Shown: one piece after another, positions 52,995-62,325 of the stretch
Layout: each line of letters opens with the position of its first letter
Position numbering within the stretch: the first letter of the stretch is position 1
Assembly: GCF_016862915.1 (NCBI RefSeq)
Contig: NZ_BONW01000034.1
Location: 1 to 64,000, forward strand
Reading direction: 5' to 3'
DNA length: 64,000 nt
From: Plantactinospora endophytica
GTDB taxonomy: Bacteria; Actinomycetota; Actinomycetes; Mycobacteriales; Micromonosporaceae
Position numbers and translations under genes: made by a program
Notes under the pieces: model-generated
Told to the model about the DNA's origin: nothing
The model's input: only the letters and a program-made list of their open reading frames with translations
Databases searched by the model: none

Positions 52995-55900
52995 TCAGCC
53001 CAGGGCGAGCCGGGCGAGGGCGTCCCGATGTGCCTGGATGCCCGCCCGCAGCTCCGTCGGCGCCGCCGGATGCCGGTCGAGCCACGCGTCGAGGTACCCG
53101 GTCGCCCGGCGTACGTCCTCCCCGGTGGCCCGCCCCGCGCCGGCATCGCGGCGCAACCGGTGAGCCACCTGCGGCAGCAGTTCGGCGGCGGTACCGTCGT
53201 CCACCCATACCTCGAGCCAGTCGAGCCCGACGGCCAGTATCCGGTCGGCCTCGGCGGGATCACCGGGGTTCCCGTCCCGCAGCACCGCGGCGAGCAGCCG
53301 GCCGGCACCGCTGACCCGCGAGGTCCCCGGCCCCAGTCGGGCGCAGGCGACGACCGAGGCGCGACGCCGCACCTCCGGCGGCAGGGTACGGTCCGTGAGC
53401 ACCCGGGCCAGCAGTTCGGCCGTCCGGCCGGATCCGGGGTTGCCCGCACACCACTCGACGCAGGTCGAGTGCAGTTCGTCCCGCACCGGCCCGTCGAGTA
53501 CGTCGACACCGCGCAGCAGGATCGGCAGCACCCACCCGGCCCGGACCGGCATCCCGTCGACGGCCAGTTCGCCGCACGCCCGGCCGACGAACCGGTTCCA
53601 CTCGGGCGTCGTCTCGGCGCGCTGCGTCAGCAGGACGTCCACCAGTCTGCGCCCCGAGTCGCCCAGCGGCAGCAGCCGGGAGAGCATCTGGACGGTACGG
53701 TCGACCAGCTTTCCCCGGTCTTCCCGGCTCGCCCGGGGGTTGCGCAGCGCGGCGGTCAGCAACTTGACCGCGCTCTCGTCGGACGGGTGCGCGCCGAGCC
53801 ACTCCAGCGTCGCGGCCAGCGCCGTCGCGTACTCCTCCGGAGTGAGGTCGTGGCGGGACAGCAGCGAGGTCATCGGGTAACTGGTGTGCGGGTCGCGGGG
53901 GTGACGAGCGACGTGTGCGAAGGTGAGGGCCAACAGGTCGGCCCGGAGGTCCGCCAGCCGGGACGTCTTGGCGAGCAGCGCCGGGAGCAGGTCCCGAGCC
54001 ACCGTCGGGCTCGGCGTCTCCCGGTACAGCGCCAGCGCCTCGTCCGCACACCGGCGCAGACTGTCGGCGTCGTCGTCGATGAGCCGGGTCTTCAGCAGCG
54101 CGCCGAGCACGCTGACCCGGGCGATCCGGGTCGTCTGCGGGCCGAAGAGCCAGCTCAGGGTGAGCGTGGCCAGATCCGCCGACTCGTCCTCGCTGAGCCG
54201 CGCCCACTTGTCGGTCTCCCGGCGGGCCAGGTGCAGCATGCGGTCGAGTACCCGTCCGGTCTCCTTCACGCCCGGGTTCTTCCGGAGCCAGTTCAGGGCG
54301 AGGCCCACGGCGTCGACGAAACTGTCCCGACTGCGGCGGTCGGGGATGATCAGGTTCTCCAGCACGTACGCGGCCTCGGGTCGCAGGCCGTAGCCCCGGG
54401 GATCCCTCAGCCACCGCAGCGACTCCTTCACCGCCTTCCTGACCACCGCGTCGGGCAGGTCGCGGCGCTGGCGCTGGCGGGCCAGCACGGCCTCCAGGGC
54501 GAAGCTGGCGTTGTACGGCTCCCGGGGCGCGATCCTGTCGAGCAGGAAGAGCGCGGTCGCCTCCAGGTCGGCACCGGTCAGCTCGGGACGCTGGACGAGC
54601 GGCGGGGCGACGTACGACGCGTTGCGGTGCGAGCCGTTGCGCCGCAGCCAGCCGAGGGCCCAGGCGACGACCCGGGCGGCGTGCGGATGGCCGGGTGGCA
54701 GGCCCAGCCTCCGGCTGTGGTCGAGCAGGTCGCGCAGCACGAACGAGGCGTTCGGGTGCGGCGCGTTCTGCGCCAGCCACCAGAAGGCCCGTTCCACCGT
54801 CCACTCGTCGTAGGCGGCATCGAGTCCCTCGGGCGGAGAGAGCCGGTGGAACGCGAACGCGGCCCGGGGGTTGCTGAGGTTGTGGCTGAGCCAGCCCATC
54901 ACGTACGGGTATCCGACCTGCGGGTCCAGGCACGAGGCGGTGGCGAGTACCCCGTCCCGGGATTTCGGGTCGCGGAAGTGCCGCCGTAGCCAGGATTCGG
55001 CGATCGGCTCGACCAGCCGGCGGATGCCCGGTCGCCAGCTCGGCAACCGCAGCAGGGTGTCCAGCGTCTGCCCGTCCGGGTCCCCGTCGAGCAGCGCGGT
55101 CAGTTTCTCGGCCTTGTCGACGCACCACTGCGCGACGGCGCTGTCGAGGGCCAGCCCGGTCGGCTCGCCGAGCGACTCCCGCAGCCGCTGCAACGCCACG
55201 GCCACGTTGCGCAGTACCCGCTGGTCGTCGAGGCCGGGTTTGAGGGTTCGGCGGAGTACCTTGACCCGGATCGCGCCGGAACCGTGGTCGTCCGTCCCGG
55301 AATCCGGTTCCACCAGCACCCTGGTGAGCAGGTGGTCGGCGTACAGGTCGTGCACCGTCCGAATGGTGTCGTCGCTCCGGCTCAGGATGCCGGCCCGGCA
55401 CAACGAGTCGAGTAGCCGAGAAGGCTGCCACGGATTGCCGAGCGGGCTGAGGATCTTGCCGCGCTTCTCCAGCGCCGACTCCAGCGTGCCGACGGACTGC
55501 GGGGTCGCGGCGGCGATCCAGGCCGCGGCGGTGAGCCGCCCGTCGGGCTTGGGGCTCGGTTCCCCCTCCGGCACCGACGGCAGCCGCAGTTCCTCCCGGT
55601 CCAGCACCTTGCCCAGCCAGCCGGCGACGTCGTCGCCGCCGAGCGGTACCGCCGTGCTGATGTCGAGCCCTTCGGACGCGGCATCGTTGTAGTAGCGGGC
55701 GAGCATCACCGCGATGGCCGGGATCCCCCGGCAGATCGTCAGCACGTGCGCCTCGCCCGTCTGGTCCACCGCCGCCCCGGCCGCGGTCCGCACCGCCCGG
55801 CGCACGATCGCGGCCTGGTAGCCGGGGTCGGCCCGGACCTCGATGACCTCGAATGCCCCTCCCGGCTTCAGCTTCCCACCGGTCCTGCGCAGCGCGGCGG

Positions 55901-57092
55901 TCCGGACGGGGCCGAGGACGGCCACCCGCGCGCCGACGTTGTGCGCGCCGTCCCGCAGCGCCCGGACCGTTTCCGCGGTGGTGTCGGCGAGCCATTCGAG
56001 GTCCTCGACGACCAGCAACACCGGCGCGGAGAGCACCTGGACACTTCGCCAGGCGTCCTCTATGGACGCCCGATGACCCGGTTCCCCGAGGTGGATGACG
56101 ACCCAACCCTCGCGCTCGGCGAGTGCGGCGGTTTCCAGGCAGAGGCGGGTCTTGCCCACTCCGGGTATCCCGGCCAGCATCACCCCGAGCTGCGGATCGG
56201 CGCTCTCCGCCGTACGGGTCAGCGCGGCGAGCACCCGGCCGGGTGAGCTCGGATGGTCGCCCGGATCCACGAAGGGCAGCCTGCCGGGGGTGAGGAACGG
56301 TTTCTCGGCGGTCAGCTTGTCGGCGTGGTCGCCGTACGCGGTCAGCGCCGGACAGCCGCGGTTCCAGCCGTCCGGTAGGACCGGGCGCGGATCCGGCTGG
56401 ATGTCCTCGGCGGCGAGGAGGTCCCGCCACCGTTGGTCGGTGACGGCGTCGAGCGCGCCGACCGTGTGCTGGCTGCCCCCGCCGTCCGGAAGGTGTTCCC
56501 GGAACACCCCAACGAGTAGGTGGGACTCGTCGGTGAAGACCGCCGCGCCGGACATTCCCCGCCAGGGGCTGTCGTCCGGCGTCGGCGCCGGCGCCGGCGT
56601 GGCGTCGAGCTGGAAGTCCAGCGTTCCGGGCCGGGCGGGATCGGCGCCGGTGAGGATGCGACCCAGGGTCTGCGTCCGGCCACGCCGTCCCTCCCCGGTC
56701 TCCCTGATCCTCAGTTCGGCGTGTTTCGGGAACCCCATCGCGACGGCGCTGACGGTCGTCGCCCTGGTCCGGTCCACCCGGCCCAGCCGGACCGGTGCGA
56801 CCTGCTCCGGCGGCGGCTCGTCGAGGCGTAACAGGGCGAGGTCGACACCGTCGTGGCCGCGCCACACGCAGGTCGCCCGCCGGCTCTTGCCGTCGCCGCC
56901 CAGCTCGACGAGGAGCGACACCCCGTCCGGGCCGCAGTCGGCCGGCACCTTGTCGAAGACGTGCCCGGCGGTGAGCACGAGTCGATCGGATATCTGGTAA
57001 CCGGTACCGAAGTAGGGGTACTCGGTTTCCGGGGGGCAGTGCACGAAGACTCCCGCCACCCGGCCGGGTCGAGGTTCGGTATCCCTGGCCAC
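52995..57092 (-). CDS. Trypsin-like protease / STAND NTPase / helical-repeat protein
   Basis: 1365 residues, no signal peptide. (1) A chymotrypsin-fold protease domain (about 8-230) has an intact triad: H44 in LTAGHVF, D84 in GVDLALLRL, S181 in WRGMSGAAVF. (2) A STAND-type NTPase (about 300-560) has Walker A GIPGVGKTR (308-316) and Walker B VLLVVEDLEWL (E363-D364). (3) A long helical solenoid (about 600-1365) includes repeats like FWWLAQNAPHPNASFVLRDLL, GWLRRNGSHRNASYVAPPLV and LRWLRDPRGYGLRPEAAYVLENL. This is the layout of NTP-dependent conflict switches: the repeats sense, ATP drives assembly, the protease is the effector. It lies 16 bp after a trypco2 gene in the same operon. Target unknown. 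Confidence 0.85.
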   Translation of the reverse strand: MARDTEPRPGRVAGVFVHCPPETEYPYFGTGYQISDRLVLTAGHVFDKVPADCGPDGVSLLVELGGDGKSRRATCVWRGHDGVDLALLRLDEPPPEQVAPVRLGRVDRTRATTVSAVAMGFPKHAELRIRETGEGRRGRTQTLGRILTGADPARPGTLDFQLDATPAPAPTPDDSPWRGMSGAAVFTDESHLLVGVFREHLPDGGGSQHTVGALDAVTDQRWRDLLAAEDIQPDPRPVLPDGWNRGCPALTAYGDHADKLTAEKPFLTPGRLPFVDPGDHPSSPGRVLAALTRTAESADPQLGVMLAGIPGVGKTRLCLETAALAEREGWVVIHLGEPGHRASIEDAWRSVQVLSAPVLLVVEDLEWLADTTAETVRALRDGAHNVGARVAVLGPVRTAALRRTGGKLKPGGAFEVIEVRADPGYQAAIVRRAVRTAAGAAVDQTGEAHVLTICRGIPAIAVMLARYYNDAASEGLDISTAVPLGGDDVAGWLGKVLDREELRLPSVPEGEPSPKPDGRLTAAAWIAAATPQSVGTLESALEKRGKILSPLGNPWQPSRLLDSLCRAGILSRSDDTIRTVHDLYADHLLTRVLVEPDSGTDDHGSGAIRVKVLRRTLKPGLDDQRVLRNVAVALQRLRESLGEPTGLALDSAVAQWCVDKAEKLTALLDGDPDGQTLDTLLRLPSWRPGIRRLVEPIAESWLRRHFRDPKSRDGVLATASCLDPQVGYPYVMGWLSHNLSNPRAAFAFHRLSPPEGLDAAYDEWTVERAFWWLAQNAPHPNASFVLRDLLDHSRRLGLPPGHPHAARVVAWALGWLRRNGSHRNASYVAPPLVQRPELTGADLEATALFLLDRIAPREPYNASFALEAVLARQRQRRDLPDAVVRKAVKESLRWLRDPRGYGLRPEAAYVLENLIIPDRRSRDSFVDAVGLALNWLRKNPGVKETGRVLDRMLHLARRETDKWARLSEDESADLATLTLSWLFGPQTTRIARVSVLGALLKTRLIDDDADSLRRCADEALALYRETPSPTVARDLLPALLAKTSRLADLRADLLALTFAHVARHPRDPHTSYPMTSLLSRHDLTPEEYATALAATLEWLGAHPSDESAVKLLTAALRNPRASREDRGKLVDRTVQMLSRLLPLGDSGRRLVDVLLTQRAETTPEWNRFVGRACGELAVDGMPVRAGWVLPILLRGVDVLDGPVRDELHSTCVEWCAGNPGSGRTAELLARVLTDRTLPPEVRRRASVVACARLGPGTSRVSGAGRLLAAVLRDGNPGDPAEADRILAVGLDWLEVWVDDGTAAELLPQVAHRLRRDAGAGRATGEDVRRATGYLDAWLDRHPAAPTELRAGIQAHRDALARLALG

Positions 57093-57108
57093 CGCACGAA
57101 CCCCCGAC

Positions 57109-57474
57109 CTATCGCGGCGGTCGCCGCACCCTGTCGTTCGTCTGTACCGGATCTCCGCCGGCAGTCCTGGCGTCGAGTTGGATCCGCAGGGTCTGTACGT
57201 CGCTGCGGCTCTCCGACGCCCTCGCCCCGGCCGAGATCACGTAGACCTTGATGCCGCCCTCGACGTCCCCGGCGCGGGTGAGCGTGGTCTGCAACTCCAG
57301 CTCGAGCGAGGAGACGCCGAGTCGTACCGGTCCGCCCTCGGCCTCGGCCGCCTCCATCGCCTCGGCGAGTTCCCTGCGGATCGCGCCGAGGGCGGCCGCC
57401 AGGCCGATCTTCTGGTCGTCTGCCAACGAACTCAGCACCCCCATGACTGGCCGGACTGCGGCAACTCCGGCCAT
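57109..57474 (-). CDS. Trypco2 (trypsin-co-occurring domain 2) protein
   Basis: 121 residues. After a helix DQKIGLAAALGAIRRELAEAMEAAE (about 20-45) comes a beta-rich core, VRLGVSSLELELQTTLTRAGDVEGGIKVYVISAGARASESRSDVQTLRIQLD. This is the signature of the trypco2 family, named for its co-occurrence with trypsin-like proteases in actinobacterial conflict systems. It probably links or gates the protease-STAND protein encoded 16 bp downstream. Start ATG 57474 or ATG 57444; neither has a strong ribosome-binding site. The C-terminal tail is basic. Confidence 0.8.
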   Translation of the reverse strand: MAGVAAVRPVMGVLSSLADDQKIGLAAALGAIRRELAEAMEAAEAEGGPVRLGVSSLELELQTTLTRAGDVEGGIKVYVISAGARASESRSDVQTLRIQLDARTAGGDPVQTNDRVRRPPR

Positions 57475-57596
57475 TCTCGCGCATTCGGTCCAGCATGGTC
57501 CACCGCGCTCCGCCGCCCTCCATCCTCATCGGACGGCGCGGTAGAGTCGCCCGCGACCGGCAACCCCGCCGGCACCTCCCCGGACAGGAGCCCGCC

Positions 57597-58637
57597 GTGG
57601 CCGCCTCCGCCCACCGGTCGGCACGGGCCGCCGCCGCTCTGCTCACCGCCGCCGTCCTCGGCACGGTCCCGACAACGCACGCGTCGGCGGGCACGGCGCC
57701 GGCCGGCGACACCGCCGTGGCGGCGGAACGGGTGCTGCGGGTCTACAACAACAACATCGAGAACCTCGTCGTGAACAACGCCGACGGCACCTGCACCCGG
57801 ATCTCCGGGCCGGACCACCTCACCTCGATGCTGGTCGACGACAGTGGACGGACCGGTACGGCCGGCGTGGTCGCCCCCGACCTGCTGATCGTGCAGCAGG
57901 TGCGGGGCACCGGGCAGGCGGAGGCGTACGCCGACCAGCTCTCGGCCAAGTTCGGCTACCCGGCCGGCACCTACGGAGCGATCGTGGCCTGGGCCGACCC
58001 GGAGCCCTGGGGCAGCACCCACAAGTGCAGCTCCCAGTCGCTCGGCGACCTGAAGAAGAAGCAGACCAACGGGATCCTCTACAACACCCGGACGCTCAGC
58101 CTGGCGGCCGGGGACGTCTCGAAGTACTGGAGTGCCGGCTGGCTGAGGCCCGGCACGGCGTACGCGAACGGTGCCGGCTGCACGCTCTACAAGCCGCCGA
58201 ACAGCGACCCGGACAGCACCGACTATTACAAGTGGAAGCGAACCAGCGCCATCGCGGCGAGGTTCACCGTCAAGGCGACCGGCACCACGGTCTTCGCCGC
58301 GACGATGCACCTGCCGCAGGAGAACCGGCAGAACGCCTGCGCCGGGGACGGCTACACCGGCATCGGCGGTACCGGCATCCACCTCGGTGCGGACGCGACC
58401 AGTCTGATGAACGCCTCGACGATCCGGGTCGTCGGGATCGACGCGAACCGCACCGGCATCCCGGCCAGCACGCTGAGCGGCTTCGGCATGACCGGTTACG
58501 GGACCGGCGCGACCAGCGGCTCCAGCAAGATCGATTATCTGTTCGTCCGGGGTACCGTGCAGCCGTCCGCCATCGGCCACACGGTGCGCGGAACCAGGTC
58601 GAACCACCTGGCCCTGTACGGCTTCATCACCTACTGA
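57597..58637 (+). CDS. Secreted endonuclease/exonuclease/phosphatase-fold protein, catalytic residues altered
   Basis: 346 residues with a signal peptide (1-31). The EEP fold is recognisable: LRVYNNNIENL (48-58), PDLLIVQQVRG (94-104), VVGIDANRTG, SKIDYLFVRG and RSNHLALYGF (334-343). The canonical metal-binding Glu of the LQEV motif appears as Gln (Q100-Q101) and the SDH motif is S335-N336-H337, with Asn for Asp. It may thus have weak or altered activity, or bind rather than cut. GTG 57597 follows AGGAG. Divergent from the trypco2 gene across 122 bp. Confidence 0.7.
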   Translation: MAASAHRSARAAAALLTAAVLGTVPTTHASAGTAPAGDTAVAAERVLRVYNNNIENLVVNNADGTCTRISGPDHLTSMLVDDSGRTGTAGVVAPDLLIVQQVRGTGQAEAYADQLSAKFGYPAGTYGAIVAWADPEPWGSTHKCSSQSLGDLKKKQTNGILYNTRTLSLAAGDVSKYWSAGWLRPGTAYANGAGCTLYKPPNSDPDSTDYYKWKRTSAIAARFTVKATGTTVFAATMHLPQENRQNACAGDGYTGIGGTGIHLGADATSLMNASTIRVVGIDANRTGIPASTLSGFGMTGYGTGATSGSSKIDYLFVRGTVQPSAIGHTVRGTRSNHLALYGFITY

Positions 58638-58817
58638 CGCCGCTGCCGACGCTCGTCGTCGGCCCGGCCGCCGGTCCCGCCCGCGTCGATCCCGTGCGCC
58701 TCCGAGGCGTGTACGGCGCGGCGACGCCCGCCGACGACCGGCATCCGGCCAGCACGGAGACGGCGACCGGTGCGGCCGGCGGGTAGCCCCGCCGACCGCA
58801 CCCGGCCCTAGGTCGGC

Positions 58818-59750
58818 TCAGCGCCGGGTCGAATGGATGGCCTGGAACAGTGAGATCCACTGCTCCGGCCAGACGTACCCGACCACGGTGTCGGCGGGCA
58901 CCCGGTTGGCCCGCAGCGCCGCGTCCACCCGCCGCGCCGGATAACCCCGGTGCAACGAGGCACGCAGCGAGCCGCCGAGCCCGCTGAAGCCGAGCGCGAC
59001 GAACCGTTCGTAGTCGGCGAGCTGGTGCAACGGCAGCAGATCCGTCGCACGGCGGTCCAGGCGGAGGATGCCGGAGTCCACCCGGGGCATCGGCCGGAAC
59101 CGCTCCCGGGGAATCCGGCCGGCCAGCTTCCACCGCAGCCACGGCCAGGTCTGCACCGTCCGCAGCGTCCACCGGCCGTAGTCGCCGGAGCGCTTCCGGG
59201 CGTACTCGAGCTGGGTGACGAGGGTCGCGCTGGTCAGCCAGGACGCGTCCAGGCACCAGTCGACGATCCGGCTGGTCGAGGCGTACGGGATGTTGCCGAC
59301 GACCGCGAACGGCTCGGTGGGCGGCCGGGCCGCGACGAAGTCGCCCGGTACGACCCGGAACCCGGGCGCCGTCCGGAACTCCTCGGCGAGCCGGGCGACC
59401 AGGCCCGGATCGATCTCGTACGCGACGACCCGCCGGCACCGCCGGACCAACTCCCTGGTCAGCGCGCCCTGCCCGGCGCCGACCTCCAGGATCAGCCCGG
59501 TCGGGTCCGGCCGGGCCGACTCGACGATCTGGTTGATGGTTCGCGCGTCGCGCAGGAAGTTCTGCCCGAGCACCCGGCGCGACCGGTCCGCACCGGTACG
59601 CGGCACCGCCGGCCGCCCGGGCCGGTCGGGTCGGCGCCGGGCCGGCGGGTCCGCCGGGCGGACGTGCGGGCGGTTCTCTCGATCCAGTTGGTGGTGCGGT
59701 TGGTGGTGCGGTTGGTGGTGCGGGTCATGGTGCGGGTTGTGGTGCGGCAC
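58818..59750 (-). CDS. erm: Erm-family 23S rRNA adenine-N6 methyltransferase
   Basis: 310 residues. Erm enzymes methylate 23S rRNA A2058 using S-adenosylmethionine, blocking macrolides, lincosamides and streptogramin B. Seen here are RRVLGQNFLRD (58-68), SAM motif EVGAGQGALT (89-98), YEIDP acidic loop (111-115), GDF (136-138) and catalytic N153-I-P-Y156. The C-terminal part is the RNA-binding domain. The first 55 residues are unusual, a His-rich PHHQ repeat then Arg/Pro-rich. GTG 59750 follows GGGAGGA. No translational attenuator leader was recognised. Confidence 0.9.
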   Translation of the reverse strand: MPHHNPHHDPHHQPHHQPHHQLDRENRPHVRPADPPARRRPDRPGRPAVPRTGADRSRRVLGQNFLRDARTINQIVESARPDPTGLILEVGAGQGALTRELVRRCRRVVAYEIDPGLVARLAEEFRTAPGFRVVPGDFVAARPPTEPFAVVGNIPYASTSRIVDWCLDASWLTSATLVTQLEYARKRSGDYGRWTLRTVQTWPWLRWKLAGRIPRERFRPMPRVDSGILRLDRRATDLLPLHQLADYERFVALGFSGLGGSLRASLHRGYPARRVDAALRANRVPADTVVGYVWPEQWISLFQAIHSTRR

Positions 59751-60049
59751 AGCCGTGTCCTCCCGCCCGGGGAAAGTCCGGGCCGGTAGTGGGACAGGCG
59801 GGCACGCGACGGCCACGACCTGTCCCGGAACGATCAGGACTCGGATGACCCTGGACGTGCGGATGTCAGCGGCTCGCGCGCACGCGTCATCGACGCGGTC
59901 GACCTCCCCGGGCCACGACGACGCGGTACGTCGGGTGGGCCGGGTGGAGGTTCACGGCGCGGTGCGCCACCGGGGAGACGAGGCTGGCGTCTGGCCCACG
60001 CCGCGTCGGCGGCGACGGCGGTCGGACGACCCGGATGCTGCTCCCGTGC
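59751..60049. other. Intergenic, erm upstream region
   Basis: No gene recognised. This stretch should hold the erm promoter. In-frame sense codons extend upstream of the erm GTG to about 59816, so an earlier start cannot be excluded. I see no clear leader peptide followed by pairing hairpins, and no obvious WhiB7-type promoter signature. Confidence 0.4.
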
Positions 60050-60166
60050 TCAGCCGGCCAGGGCGGCGCGGCGGAGCCGGTGGCGGTTCAGGATCTGGAT
60101 CGCCTGGTCAGCGGTGCACGTCCCGGTCAGGGAGCCGCGGATCAGGGCGTGGAAGGCGCGAGGCAC
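60050..60166 (-). CDS. Small ORF, 38 residues, basic C-terminus
   Basis: GTG 60166 to TGA 60050 encodes VPRAFHALIRGSL...ADQAIQILNRHRLRRAALAG. An in-frame TAG 12 nt upstream of the GTG fixes the 5' limit. About 36 of 38 third codon positions are G or C, the pattern of real genes here, and the ORF starts 14 nt after the GGDEF/EAL stop. No family recognised. Confidence 0.4.
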   Translation of the reverse strand: MPRAFHALIRGSLTGTCTADQAIQILNRHRLRRAALAG

Positions 60167-60180
60167 CCGGCCACCCTAGC

Positions 60181-62325
60181 TCAGTGGGTCGGTACCGGAT
60201 CAACCGGTTTTCCGCCCCGGCCGACGATCATCTCGGTCAGCACGTCCGGATCGCCCGGTCGGGCGAACCACCAGCCCTGGGCGTGGTCGCAGCCCATCGA
60301 ACGGAGCAACTGAGCCTGTTCGAGGGTCTCCACCCCCTCGGCGGTGACGGTCAGGTTGAGCCCGTGCGCGAGCGCGATCACACTGGCCACGATCTGCCGG
60401 TCGGCCGGCGTACCCGGATGTCCGGGAGCGAGCCCCTCGATGAAGGCGCCGGCGATCTTCAGCTCGCGTACCGGCAGTCGACGCAGGTAGGCGAGGTTGG
60501 AGTAGCCGGTCCCAAAGTCGTCCACCGCGACCCGTACGCCGTGCGCGGCCAGCGCCTGCAACACGTCCGCCGGGCCCTGGGCCGGACCGAGCAGGGCACT
60601 CTCGGTCAGTTCGACCTGCAACCGGGTGGGTGGCAGGCCGACCTCGGCGAGAGTCCGGAGCAGTTCCTCGGCGAGGCCGACGTCGTGCAGTTGCCGGGCA
60701 GAGAGGTTGACGCTGACGAACGGCGCCCGCTCGCCCAGCTCCCGGTACCAGCTCGCGGCCTGCTGGCAGCCCCGGCCCAGTACCCACCGGCCCAACTGCC
60801 CGATCAGGCCGATCTCCTCGGCGAGGTCGATGAAGATCTCCGGCGCGACCGGGCCGTGCTCGGGATGCGTCCACCGCAGCAGCGCCTCGGCACCGATCGG
60901 CACGCCGTCGGTCAGCCGCACGATCGGCTGGTACCGCAGGGTGAAGTCGTCCCGGTGCAGGGCCGAGCGGAGACCGGTGGCGAGCGTCGACCGGAGCGCC
61001 TGGGCGTCGTGCCGGCTCGCGTCGTAGACCTCGTAGCGGTCGCCGCCGGCCGCCTTCGCCCAGTAGAGCGCGATGTCGGCGGCCCGCATCAGGTCGGCCG
61101 GCTGGCTGTGCGGGATCCGGTCGTCGGTCACGCCGATGCTCACCGAGACCGAGAGCTGGTGTCCGGCCGCCGGGATCGGCTGCCGGACGGCCGACACCAC
61201 CCGCTCCGCCACCCGTACCAGTCGGGTCGGGTCCGGGCCTGCGGCGACGATGACGAACTCGTCGCCGCCGAGCCGCCCGGCCAGCCAACCGGGCTCGGCG
61301 ACGCAGCCGGCGAGCCGAGCGGCGACCGTGCGGAGCACGTCGTCCCCGGCCGCGTGGCCGAACGAGTCGTTGATCGTCTTGAAGCCGTCGAGGTCGAGGT
61401 AGCAGATCCCGACGTGCTCGTCCGGCCCGAGCCGGTCGATCAGCTCGTCGAGCCGGCGGAGCACCAGCGCCCGGTTGGGCAGGTTCGTCAGGGGATCGTG
61501 CAGGGCCTGGTGGGAGAGCGCGGATTGCAGATGGTAGCGCTCGGTGTCGTCCTGTGCGGTGACGACCAGGTGGGTCACCTCGCCGTGCGGTACCGGGGCG
61601 AGCGAGAGCCGGAGCCAGACCGTACCGCCGTCCGGACGGCCGAAGGCCGCGTCGAGTTCGGCGTGTGTCCGCCGCCCGGCGTGCAGTTCGGCGAGCGCCT
61701 CGGCGACGGCCGGACGGTGGCTCGGCTGAGCCAGCCCGGTCAGCCGCCGCCGGACCAGTTCGGCGACCGGACGGTCGAGCATCCGGGCCAGCGCCGGATT
61801 GGCCTGCACGATCCGGTTCTCCGGGTCGACGACGCAGATCCCGCTGGCCGAGGAGACGAAGAGCGCCTCGAAGCGCGCCTCGCTGGCCGCCCAGGCCTGC
61901 TCGGCGGTACGGCGGGCGGTCAGTACCGCCCGGATGATCGACTCCAGCTCGCGCTGGGTCCGTTCCCGCAACGCCTGGGCGTACCCGGCGGCGACCGCGC
62001 CGAGCAGTTCGGTCCGGGCGATCCGGTCCGGCCGACCCGGCTCGGCGGTGGTGGGCGGAAACCGTTCGGCCAGGGCGGAGACGGTGGCCTGCAACGCGGA
62101 CACGTTGGTGTAGCCGTCGTCGACCAGCGCCGCGCCCACCTCCCGGGCCGCGACCAGCCCGTCGGTCGAGCCGACCATCCGTTCGGCATGGCCGAGCAGG
62201 ACCTGGCCCAGGTCGTCCAGCCGGACGGGTACGTAGCTGGTCCGGGCCATCGACCGGGCCCAGTGCCGGGCGAACTCGTCGAGGGCCGCCGACACCGGCT
62301 CAGGCCCACGGCCCGGCCGGGTCAC
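60181..62325 (-). CDS. PAS-GGDEF-EAL cyclic-di-GMP turnover protein
   Basis: 714 residues, soluble: an N-terminal helical domain (1-140), PAS (about 147-262), GGDEF (about 268-432) with intact GGDEF at 353-357, and EAL (about 452-700) with E480-A-L, NLSARQL, ELTES, DDFGTGYS and EGVE. The segment usually reading KIDxxF is KIAGAF, so Asp is replaced by Ala. Synthase residues are complete and most phosphodiesterase ligands are present, so both activities are possible. No RxxD inhibitory site just before GGDEF. The GTG start overlaps the methyltransferase stop (GTGA). Confidence 0.9.
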   Translation of the reverse strand: MTRPGRGPEPVSAALDEFARHWARSMARTSYVPVRLDDLGQVLLGHAERMVGSTDGLVAAREVGAALVDDGYTNVSALQATVSALAERFPPTTAEPGRPDRIARTELLGAVAAGYAQALRERTQRELESIIRAVLTARRTAEQAWAASEARFEALFVSSASGICVVDPENRIVQANPALARMLDRPVAELVRRRLTGLAQPSHRPAVAEALAELHAGRRTHAELDAAFGRPDGGTVWLRLSLAPVPHGEVTHLVVTAQDDTERYHLQSALSHQALHDPLTNLPNRALVLRRLDELIDRLGPDEHVGICYLDLDGFKTINDSFGHAAGDDVLRTVAARLAGCVAEPGWLAGRLGGDEFVIVAAGPDPTRLVRVAERVVSAVRQPIPAAGHQLSVSVSIGVTDDRIPHSQPADLMRAADIALYWAKAAGGDRYEVYDASRHDAQALRSTLATGLRSALHRDDFTLRYQPIVRLTDGVPIGAEALLRWTHPEHGPVAPEIFIDLAEEIGLIGQLGRWVLGRGCQQAASWYRELGERAPFVSVNLSARQLHDVGLAEELLRTLAEVGLPPTRLQVELTESALLGPAQGPADVLQALAAHGVRVAVDDFGTGYSNLAYLRRLPVRELKIAGAFIEGLAPGHPGTPADRQIVASVIALAHGLNLTVTAEGVETLEQAQLLRSMGCDHAQGWWFARPGDPDVLTEMIVGRGGKPVDPVPTH

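Noticed and set aside
53260-56865. A 1201-codon frame on the same strand as the STAND gene
   Set aside because: A shadow of the STAND gene in another frame; Arg-rich with no motifs.
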